Shown here one piece after another: positions 36,525-45,100 of a DNA stretch of 64,000 nt. Numbering within the stretch: position 1 is the stretch's first letter; each line of letters begins with the position of its first letter. The stretch covers positions 1 through 64,000 of the forward strand of contig NZ_LR535679.1 in assembly GCF_900699785.1 (NCBI RefSeq), given 5' to 3'. The notes below the pieces were generated by a model. It saw only the letters and a list, made by a program, of their open reading frames with translations. It did not search any database and was not told where the DNA came from. Both the position numbers and the translations under genes were made by a program. This stretch comes from Campylobacter showae (GTDB lineage Bacteria > Campylobacterota > Campylobacteria > Campylobacterales > Campylobacteraceae).

Positions 36525-36565
36525 TGCAAAAAAAGTTTAAAAGAAAATAAAATCAGACGTAAAAA

Positions 36566-37255
36566 TCATTTCTTTGTGATCTTATAAATAAAATTTCCTA
36601 ATGATTGGAAAATTTGAACCATTATGATTAAAATCACGACGGTATAGAGCATGATATCTGGGCGAAATCTCTGATATCCGTAGTTTATCGCCACTGATCC
36701 CAGTCCGCCGCCGCCGACCGCGCCCGCCATCGCCGAAAAGCCGATGATGACGATAAGCGTTAGCGTGATAGAAGCCACGATGCCGGGCAGCGCCTCTACG
36801 AACATCACCTTAAAAATGATCTGAAAATTTGAGCTACCAAAGCTCCTAGCGGCCTCGATGATACCTTTATCGACCTCTTTTAGCGCGCTCTCTATGAGCC
36901 TAGCGATAAACGGCGCCGCGCCGATAGTAAGCGGAACAATAGCCGCGGTAGTGCCTATACTAGTACCCACGATCAGGCGCGTGAGCGGGAAAAGCACGAT
37001 AATGAGGATGATAAACGGAAAGCTTCTTAGCGTATTTACCGTGATGTCAAGCGCGATAAATAGCGGTTTGTTCGGCTTTAGGCCGTCCTTTGCCGAAAGC
37101 ACGAGCAAGATAGCCGGCACTAAGCCTATCAAAAACGCTAAAAGCGTCGAAACAACGCTCATATAAAGCGTCTCGCCGATAGCCGGGAGTAAAATACGCT
37201 CGAAAACGTCGGGGAATTTAGAAAAATCTATGCCAAACATCACGCCACCTCCCAT
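36566..37255 (-). CDS. metI: Methionine ABC transporter permease MetI
   Basis: Integral-membrane subunit of the MetNIQ importer, 229 residues. It has five hydrophobic helices and the binding-protein-dependent permease EAA-type loop ([35 protein letters not shown] core EAARSFG). The last conserved segment [17 protein letters not shown] is typical of MetI. The annotated reading starts at 37255; a start nearer residue 6 (MFGIDFSKF) is equally possible. It overlaps metN by 16 bases, so the two are translated together. Confidence 0.93.
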   Translation of the reverse strand: MGGGVMFGIDFSKFPDVFERILLPAIGETLYMSVVSTLLAFLIGLVPAILLVLSAKDGLKPNKPLFIALDITVNTLRSFPFIILIIVLFPLTRLIVGTSIGTTAAIVPLTIGAAPFIARLIESALKEVDKGIIEAARSFGSSNFQIIFKVMFVEALPGIVASITLTLIVIIGFSAMAGAVGGGGLGSVAINYGYQRFRPDIMLYTVVILIIMVQIFQSLGNFIYKITKK

Positions 37256-38196
37256 AACACGCCGCTTTGTTTGATATACTCGGTCACGCGCGCTTCATCT
37301 TTTGGATCGACGTTGATGACGAGCGAGCCTAGCACGTTTTCGTTTAGCTTTTCAAGCTTGCCCCAGACTATGTTAAAGTCTATGTCTAGCGTGCGCGCCA
37401 TGTGCGTGATGACGCTGTTTTGTGCGACTTCTTTTGGGAAAAAGAGCCTGATATTTACGCCCTCGCTCGGCAAAATTTCATCCTCGCCGAGGAATTTCTT
37501 CATCTTTTCGTCGGGTTTTAAAAATAGTTCCTCGATCGTGCCGCTGCCGATTATCTTGCCGCTTTCTAGCAGCACTGCGCGGCGCGCGATGCTTTTTACG
37601 ACTTCCATCTCGTGCGTGACTAAAACGACGCTGATATTTAGTGTTTGATTGATCTGTTTTAAAAGCTCGAGTATCGAATTTGTCGTATTTGGATCAAGCG
37701 CCGAGGTCGCCTCGTCGGAGAGTAAAATTTTTGGACTTAGCGCAAGGGCGCGAGCGATGGCAACGCGCTGTTTTTGTCCACCGCTTAGCTCGCCGGGATA
37801 GCTTGCGGCTTTGTTTGCAAGGCCGACTAGCTCTAGTAGCTCGCTTACTCTTTTTTTGTTTTCGCCGTCTGAGTAACCCCAAAATTTAAGCGGAGTCGCG
37901 ACGTTTTCAAACGCCGTTTTTCTAGCCATCAGCGCAAAGTGCTGAAATATCATCCCGACGTCTTTCCTGAGCTCTCTTAGCTCTTTGTCTTTTAGCGCCG
38001 AGATTTCTTTGTCAAATACCTTTAGGCTGCCGCCTTGATAGTCCTCTAGGCCGTTTATGCAGCGAAGCAGGGTGGATTTGCCCGCGCCGCTGTGGCCGAC
38101 GATGGCGAAAATTTCGCCTTTTTCTACGGTTAGGCTGACGCCGTCTATGATCTGCGTCGCTCCGTAAAATTTCTTTAAATTTTCTATTTTTATCAC
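37240..38196 (-). CDS. metN: Methionine ABC transporter ATP-binding protein MetN
   Basis: ATPase of the methionine importer, 318 residues. Motifs: Walker [15 protein letters not shown]-loop MIFQHFALM, signature LSGGQKQRV, Walker [14 protein letters not shown] and the His-loop LVTHEME. The C-terminal ~75 residues form the NIL domain ([19 protein letters not shown]), which in E. coli MetN binds methionine and inhibits transport, so feedback inhibition is likely here too. It starts 44 bases after ddh on the same strand. Confidence 0.94.
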   Translation of the reverse strand: MIKIENLKKFYGATQIIDGVSLTVEKGEIFAIVGHSGAGKSTLLRCINGLEDYQGGSLKVFDKEISALKDKELRELRKDVGMIFQHFALMARKTAFENVATPLKFWGYSDGENKKRVSELLELVGLANKAASYPGELSGGQKQRVAIARALALSPKILLSDEATSALDPNTTNSILELLKQINQTLNISVVLVTHEMEVVKSIARRAVLLESGKIIGSGTIEELFLKPDEKMKKFLGEDEILPSEGVNIRLFFPKEVAQNSVITHMARTLDIDFNIVWGKLEKLNENVLGSLVINVDPKDEARVTEYIKQSGVLWEVA

Positions 38197-38239
38197 TCAA
38201 ATTTCCTCGTTCGTAATTCCGCCGAAGCGCTACTAAAAT

Positions 38240-39226
38240 TTATAAAATTTCGCGCCTTAGCTCATCTGCGCTCTTTGGCGAAAGAAGCGCCGGAGCGATG
38301 TCAAACACGCTAAACGCTCCGCGCTCGCCCTTTTGCGCCAAGCGGTACGCTGCGCGGGCGTAGGCTACGAGCACGCTTGCGGTAAATTCGGGATTTGAGT
38401 CAAGCTTTAGCGAAAACTCGATCAGATGTTTATTTTCTCCGTGCTCGCCAGTCGCTCCGCTTTGCAAAACAAATCCTCCGTGAGGGATGCCGCCGTGCTC
38501 TTTTTTAAGCGTCGCAAGATCAATAAAATGGACGCTCGTGTCGTAGTCGGCGAAGTAATTCGGCATCGTTTTTATCTCACGCTCGATGCGCGCTTTATCG
38601 GCGCCGTCCTGGGCCACAACGTAGCACTCGCGCAGGTGTTTTTCGCGGGTGCTAAGTTTTGGATTTTCGCCCGCGCGGACTCGCTCTAAGGCGCTTTCTA
38701 TCGGCACGGTATATTGGCGCGCATCCACGACGCCCTCGATCCTGCGGATAGCGTCGGAGTGGCCTTGGCTCACGCCTTTGCCCCAAAACGTGTAGCTGCT
38801 GCCGTTTTCTAGCACGCTCTCGCCGAACAGTCTATTTAACGAAAACAGACCCGGATCCCAGCCTACTGCGATGATGCCTACGTTTCCGCCCGCTTTGGCT
38901 GCAGCGTCCACAGCGGCGAAATGCTCGGGGATTTTCGCGTGCGTATCAAAGCTATCGACGACATTAAAATTTAGCGCAAACTCAGGCGTCTGCGTCGGTA
39001 GATCCGTCGCGCTACCGCCGCAAAGCACCAAAACGTCAAATTTGCCCTTGTGCGATAAAATTTCATCCACGCTAAATACCGGAGCGCCGTATGTTTTTAC
39101 TTCGCTTGGATTTCTGCGGCTAAAAACAGCCGAAAGCTGCAAATCCTTGCTATTTCGCGCGACAAGCTCCACGCCGCGACCTAAATTTCCATATCCTAAA
39201 ACCGCTATTTTTATTTTTTCGTTCAT
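38240..39226 (-). CDS. ddh: meso-Diaminopimelate dehydrogenase
   Basis: Ddh makes meso-diaminopimelate from tetrahydrodipicolinate, NADPH and ammonia in one step, bypassing the succinylase or acetylase branches of lysine/peptidoglycan synthesis. The 328-residue product has the Rossmann motif VLGYGNLGRGVE (9-20), the DAP-binding stretches CGGSATDLPTQTPEFA and VDSFDTHAKIPEH, and GWDPGLFSLNRLFGE. This enzyme is uncommon in Proteobacteria, so its location between valS and metN suggests insertion or retention relative to relatives where those two are adjacent (my recollection). Codon use looks native. Confidence 0.92.
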   Translation of the reverse strand: MNEKIKIAVLGYGNLGRGVELVARNSKDLQLSAVFSRRNPSEVKTYGAPVFSVDEILSHKGKFDVLVLCGGSATDLPTQTPEFALNFNVVDSFDTHAKIPEHFAAVDAAAKAGGNVGIIAVGWDPGLFSLNRLFGESVLENGSSYTFWGKGVSQGHSDAIRRIEGVVDARQYTVPIESALERVRAGENPKLSTREKHLRECYVVAQDGADKARIEREIKTMPNYFADYDTSVHFIDLATLKKEHGGIPHGGFVLQSGATGEHGENKHLIEFSLKLDSNPEFTASVLVAYARAAYRLAQKGERGAFSVFDIAPALLSPKSADELRREIL

Positions 39227-39345
39227 TTTTTTATCCTTTTATTTTTTTTAAATTTTTGCGCATTAAACGGCGTGCCGTAGTTTAAATTTAACCGCTCAAG
39301 GCACTGTTTGGATCTGCCAAGTCCTAACGCAAAAACCAAAAAATA

Positions 39346-41973
39346 TCAATCGACCGCTCCCAAATTTGCCAGCTCGTTATCTACCTTTTCTAGCTTTTGC
39401 GTTGCGCTAGCTAGCCCTTCGCGGTTGGCTTCTACTACGGCTTGCGGAGCGGAGGCCACGAATTTCTCGTTATTTAGCATGCTTGATAGCTTTGCTATCT
39501 CTTTTTCTAGTTTGGTTTTTTGCGACCGCAGTCGCATGATAACAGCGCTCATATCCACGCCTTCAAGCGGTACGAATGCCTCTAAATTTTCGCTCACGTC
39601 GCGCGCGGCGTTTTCTATTTTAGCGTCGCAAAACTCGATCTGTTCGCATTTAGCTAGTAGCGAGATGTAGTTTGTCGCCTCGGTCAAATTTTCGTTTCCG
39701 TTTAGCTTGATGAAGGCTTTTGCAATCTTTGAGTTGCCTTGCTCGATGGTCGCCTTTGCGCGGCGGATCGCGACGATGGCTTCGATCACTAGCTCAAAGG
39801 TCTTTTCTATCTGCAAGTCGCGCTCATTCGCCTGCGGATACGCCTCTATCATGATCGAGCTCGCGCTTTCTAAATTTGAGCCGCTAAGCTCGTGGAAAAG
39901 GAATTCTGAGATAAACGGCATAAACGGACTTAGTAGTCTCATAGCCTCTTTAAATATCGCTCCAAGCTCCCTTACGCTGCCTTTATCGGCTTTGCTAAGC
40001 TCGATGCCCCAATCGCAAAACTCGTCCCATAAAAATTTATAAATAGCGTTTGCCGCGTCGTTAAAGCGGTAGGCGTCGATGTTCTCTCGCACTTCGCGCA
40101 CGCACTCGTTAAAGCGGCTTAGCATATATTTGCCAAGCTTCGTTTCGATTTTTGCGTCGCTTAAATTTGCAAATTTAGACTCGTTTAGCAGTAGGTATTT
40201 GCTCGCGTTGTAAAGCTTATTCGTAAAATTTCTCACGAGCTTCATCTTTTCGTCGCTTAGCTTGATGTCGCGTCCTTGCACGGCAAGTAGCGCGAGAGTA
40301 AATCGCAGGATATCGGCGCTATACTCATCGATGCTAACTAGCGGGTCGATGACGTTGCCTAGGCTCTTGCTCATCTTTCTGCCTTGCTCGTCTTTAACCA
40401 AAGCGTGCAGGTAGATATCGTCAAACGGCAGCTTGCCTAGCGCGTTTTCGCCCTGAAACATCATCCTAGCCACCCAGAAAAACAAAATATCAAAGCCGGT
40501 GATCAGCAGGTTGTTCGGGTAAAATTCGGCCAAATCGCTCTCAAACCATTTCTCGTTTTTTAGCTCTTCTCCGTTGCCCCAACCAAGCGTGCTAAACGGC
40601 CAAAGTCCCGAGCTAAACCAGGTATCAAGGACGTCCGGGTCTTGATGGAAATTTGCGCTTTTGCACTTTGGGCACTGCGTCGGTTCGCCTTCGTCCGCCC
40701 ACTCGTGTCCGCACTCGCCGCAGTAAAATACCGGGATCTGATGTCCCCACCATAGCTGGCGCGAGATACACCAGTCGCGAAGCTCGCGCATCCAGGCGTT
40801 AAAGCTGTTTATCCAGTGAGCCGGGTAAAATTTAGCTAAGCCTTCGCCGACCTTTGCGATCGCGTCGTCTGCGATCTGTTTTTTGACGAACCACTGCTTT
40901 GAGATGTATGGCTCGACGACGTTTTTACAGCGGTAGCAGTAGCCGACTTGATTTTCGTAGTCATCGATCTCCTCGACGTTTCCGAGCCTTTCTAACTCAG
41001 CGACGATGACGTCTCTGGCTTCAAGTCTTTCTAGTCCCTTAAACTGCGCGCACTGCTCGTTTAGGATGCCTTTTTCGTCAAAAACGGTGATAAATTTTAG
41101 ATCGTGTCTTTTGCCGACCTCATAGTCGTTAGTGTCGTGCGCCGGGGTGACTTTTACAAGACCCGTTCCAAACTCCATATCGACGTGCTCGTCGGCGATG
41201 ATCTCGATCTCGCGACCGATTATCGGCAATACGACTTTTTTGCCGATCAAATTTTTATAGCGTTCGTCGTTTGGGTTTACCATTACCGCCGTATCGCCGA
41301 AATATGTTTCAGGCCTAGTGGTAGCGACTACAACATATTCGCTTGGCTTATCTGCAAAATAGTATCTCAAATGATAAAGTTTGCCTTTGTTTTCCTTATG
41401 CTCGACCTCGATGTCGCTGAGCGCGCCGTCGTGCGTACACCAGTTTATCATGTAGTTTTCGCGTACGATGAGGCCTTTTTCGTAGAGATTTACAAAGGCT
41501 TTTTTGACCGCTATCCTGAGCCCCTCATCCATCGTAAATCTTTGGCGCGACCACGCCGGAGAGATGCCTAGTTTTCGCATCTGATGCACGATCATGCCGC
41601 CGCTTTTTTCTTTCCATTCCCAGACTTTTTCTACGAATTTTTCGCGTCCGAGCTCTTCTTTTTTGATGCCTTGAGCTAGGAGCTGCTTTTCAACGACGTT
41701 TTGTGTGGCGATACCTGCGTGATCAAGGCCCGGCTGCCACAGCGTTTTGTAGCCGTCCATTCTTTTGTAGCGAGTCATGATGTCTTGGAGTGTGAAGGTT
41801 AGCGCGTGCCCGATGTGAAGCGAGCCAGTTACGTTTGGAGGCGGCATCATGATACAAAATTTACGGCCGTCTTTGCGGATGTTTTTGTTCGCGTCTATCT
41901 CAAAATATCCGCGTTCTTCCCAAATTTTATAAAATTTATCTTCTACTTCTTTTGCGTCGTAAAATTCCGCCAT
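39346..41973 (-). CDS. valS: Valine--tRNA ligase
   Basis: Class I aminoacyl-tRNA synthetase that charges tRNA-Val, 875 residues. The HIGH motif is at 53-56 (PPPNVTGSLHIGHAL), the editing domain includes TTRPETYFGDTAV and the GTGLVKVTPAHD segment, a zinc-binding knuckle CGECGHEW...CPKC lies in the insert, and the KMSKS motif appears in GRKMSKSLGN. The C-terminal arm is a coiled coil (RLRSQKTKLEKEIAKLSSML) as in bacterial ValRS. It starts with a GGATAAAAT-like ribosome-binding region and is the first gene of the minus-strand run to metQ. Confidence 0.97.
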   Translation of the reverse strand: MAEFYDAKEVEDKFYKIWEERGYFEIDANKNIRKDGRKFCIMMPPPNVTGSLHIGHALTFTLQDIMTRYKRMDGYKTLWQPGLDHAGIATQNVVEKQLLAQGIKKEELGREKFVEKVWEWKEKSGGMIVHQMRKLGISPAWSRQRFTMDEGLRIAVKKAFVNLYEKGLIVRENYMINWCTHDGALSDIEVEHKENKGKLYHLRYYFADKPSEYVVVATTRPETYFGDTAVMVNPNDERYKNLIGKKVVLPIIGREIEIIADEHVDMEFGTGLVKVTPAHDTNDYEVGKRHDLKFITVFDEKGILNEQCAQFKGLERLEARDVIVAELERLGNVEEIDDYENQVGYCYRCKNVVEPYISKQWFVKKQIADDAIAKVGEGLAKFYPAHWINSFNAWMRELRDWCISRQLWWGHQIPVFYCGECGHEWADEGEPTQCPKCKSANFHQDPDVLDTWFSSGLWPFSTLGWGNGEELKNEKWFESDLAEFYPNNLLITGFDILFFWVARMMFQGENALGKLPFDDIYLHALVKDEQGRKMSKSLGNVIDPLVSIDEYSADILRFTLALLAVQGRDIKLSDEKMKLVRNFTNKLYNASKYLLLNESKFANLSDAKIETKLGKYMLSRFNECVREVRENIDAYRFNDAANAIYKFLWDEFCDWGIELSKADKGSVRELGAIFKEAMRLLSPFMPFISEFLFHELSGSNLESASSIMIEAYPQANERDLQIEKTFELVIEAIVAIRRAKATIEQGNSKIAKAFIKLNGNENLTEATNYISLLAKCEQIEFCDAKIENAARDVSENLEAFVPLEGVDMSAVIMRLRSQKTKLEKEIAKLSSMLNNEKFVASAPQAVVEANREGLASATQKLEKVDNELANLGAVD

Positions 41974-42071
41974 ATTTTATCCTTAATAATCGTTTAAAAA
42001 ATGTCGGATTTTACTACAAATTTGCTAATAAGATGTTTAAGACGGGTTATTTTTAAGAATAGGCAAAGAAA

Positions 42072-42097
42072 GCGAAGCGGCTAAAAAACCGCTTCGC
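42072..42097 (-). terminator. Terminator of the pbpC-macroglobulin operon
   Basis: Perfect 9-bp stem GCGAAGCGG (42072-42080) / CCGCTTCGC (42089-42097) with loop CTAAAAAA. It begins seven bases past the stop and is followed on the minus strand by a T-rich stretch. Confidence 0.85.
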
Positions 42098-42103
42098 AAA
42101 GGA

Positions 42104-45100
42104 TTATTTGACGATAAATTCGTGCTGAGCTAGATCGTAGTCGCTCATGCTCTCGTCGTACATGTTCTCCGTGATGACCGCAGGCAGCATGCACTTACCG
42201 CTCATGACGACGCGAAGAGGCGTGTAGAGCACGTGCGCATCCTTGCTAGCGTCCAAGCTGTAAAAGCTCAAAACTCTGTCGTCCTCGATGTTTTGATGCT
42301 CGAGAGTTAAAGAGTTTTTCGTAGCTTCCGTTCTAACGTTTGGTACGATGTTTTCGTTTACTACCTCAAGGCAAGGGCTGATCGTTTCGTTTATCACGCC
42401 ATTTCTGATAAACTCATTCGTTTTAAGAGAAAGCTTCGAGTAGATGACGTCGTTTAACTTAAGCGCGTTGATATCGATCTCTTTGCCGTCTTTACCGACG
42501 AAGGTTCTGTAGATATCAAGCCCTTTTTTGTCAAATTTGTGATTTACGTCTAGCTTTTTGTAGCCTGACGCGCTAACGCCTAGATACACGGCCGCGCCGT
42601 TTTGTGGCACTATAGTGATCTCAGGCTTTTTAGGGGCGATGTTGATAGCTCCGCGGCCGTCGAAATTTAGATCGTGTCCGTCGGCGATAAGCTTAAATTT
42701 GTTCTCGCTTGAGACGTCTTTGATATAAGCTCTTAGCGCTCTTAGCGTAAATGCGCGCTCCTGCGTCGAATGTAGCTTATCGACGCGAGCGATCAGGTAG
42801 TCGGCTAGCTCGTCGCTAAATGCGTTTTTCTCAAAGTGATTAGCGTGTAAAAGCAGCATAAAGGCCTTGTTTCTGATCTCTGAACCGAAGTTATCTGCTA
42901 GCTCTTTTTCGCGGTTATAGGTCGATTTATTTAGCTCTTTTAGCACTTTTTCGCTCTCTTTATTTAGTCCCTCGTTTTTGAGGATCGCCGCCATCAAGTA
43001 GCCCTCAAGCGCGCTGCCTTGGTATCTCTTTTGATCGTATAGAGCGTTTAGCTTTGATCTATCGAGCTTCTTTTGCGTGCTTAGGACGTAAGCTGCGTAA
43101 AGAGCTTGGAAGTTGTCGTTGCTGCCAAACGCCTTTAACCAGTCGATCGCTTTATTTTTTACGTGGCTATCAAGCGCAAAGCCTGATTTTTCAAGGGTAA
43201 ACAGCATATCGATAGAGTAGATAGAAGCAAAGTTGTTAGTGTAGCCTAGCTGATTCCAGTAGCCGATACTGCCGTCTGTTTTTTGCATATTGACGACGTC
43301 TTGTATGCCCGCTTCGACGAATCTTCTTCTATCGGCTTCTTTTGCTTTAGCTTCTTTAGAATCATCTCCGCCAAGCACTAGGAAATTTAGCTCAAAAAGC
43401 TTACTTGAGCGTTGCTCGGCGCATCCGTAAGGGTAGTTTACGAGCTTATCGCTATTTGCGCTTAGTACGCCTTTTATAGAGCTTGAAGCGTCGATTCTGA
43501 TGCGTTTAAACTCGCTGTCAAGTTTAAATGTTTTTTCCACTGTAGCCTGGAAATTTTTAGCGTAGGTGCTAAGCGGATAGGCGTGGATGACGTCAAGCTT
43601 TTGCGAGTATGTATAGCCGTTTTTACCGTCGTTTGCGGTGAAATTTATATATGATTTACCCGTAGCGTTAGCATCGATCGTGAAATTTAACTTCGCGTTT
43701 TCGTTAGGTTTTAGCTCGATGCTATCGACTGCTAGCTGCGCGTTTAGGTTTGTATCTATGCTTAGAGCGACGGTTTTTGGCTCTTTAGTGGTGTTGATCA
43801 CTCTTAGTGTGTAGTTTACTTGGTCGCCCTGGATCAAATACGCCGTTTGCGTAGGTTTTAGGATGATATCGTCTTTTACCTTGACGGCATTTACGCTAAA
43901 GCCTAGTTTATCGCCGATGACGCTAAGCGCGGCTAAATTTATCTCGGAGTTAAAGTCGCTAGGTACCTCTACGTCAAAGTTTGCTACGCCGTCCGCGCCC
44001 GCTTTTGCGGTTTGCATTTTGATGTAGGTTTTGACGTTTTTCTTATCGACGGGGCTAGCAAATTTAGCCATTCTCATCTCCATGAGAGCAGCCGCCGCGT
44101 CGCCGCCGAAGCTTAGTACTTTGCCGTCTTTTTTAAATCCGCTCAAATTTGCATAGATGTCGTAGTCAAGCACGCCGTCGTTTAAAATTTTGTCAAAAAA
44201 GTCAAGCGGGCTCTTTAGCTTTTGATTTGTTACTTGTAGCACGCCTTCATCGACCGCAAATAGCGTAACCTCGGCATTTGGCTCGGTTTTTACGCTAGCT
44301 TTAAATTTGGAGTTTGACTTCACGACTTTGGGCGCTTCGATGCTGACGTTCGTCGCTCGGTATGATTTGTCCGCTTTTACATAGACTTTGTCGTAGGTTC
44401 TAAACGGCATAGTGTCGTTATCGGCTACGCGCACGATAGATGCCGTGACGTAAAGTCCCTCAAAGTCGAAATCAAGGTCAAATTTGGCGTTTGCGACGTT
44501 GTTTTGGATATTTACGACTTTATACTTTTTGACGTTTTCAGACTCTACCGTGATGATACCGATACCGCTTTTTAGCACGGAGCTAACGTCTACGTTTAGC
44601 GAGTCGCCTTTTTTATAGACTTTTTGGTTTAGCTTGATTTTGGCTTTAGCTAGCTCTTTTGTCGGTTGCAAGGTGCCGCCGTAGTCCCAGCCGCTAACAT
44701 AGATATCTAAATTTGACGAGTGGCCGCTTAGGATATCGGAAACTACGACTACGTAGTCGCCGCTTTGTTTAAAGTCATAAACGAACTCGCTACCGCTAAG
44801 AGTATCGCTAAATACCTTCTCGTAGCGTTTGCTCCATTTTAGATAGCCTTCTTTGTTGTAGTTGTAGTCCCAGATGGCTTTTTTGATCTCTACGGCTTTT
44901 TGTCTATCTTTTAGCTCCTCGTCCTTGAGCGGATCGACGCTGACGAAATTTAGCGTTAGCTTGGAGTTTGCGTCGATATAGGTGTCGTTTGCTCTGATGC
45001 CGACCATCACGTCAAAAGGATAGACGCTAAAGTCGCTGCTAGCGCTCACGTTTTTGCCGTCGTCGTTAATGGTAAATACCGCGGTGCCTTTTAAAATGCT

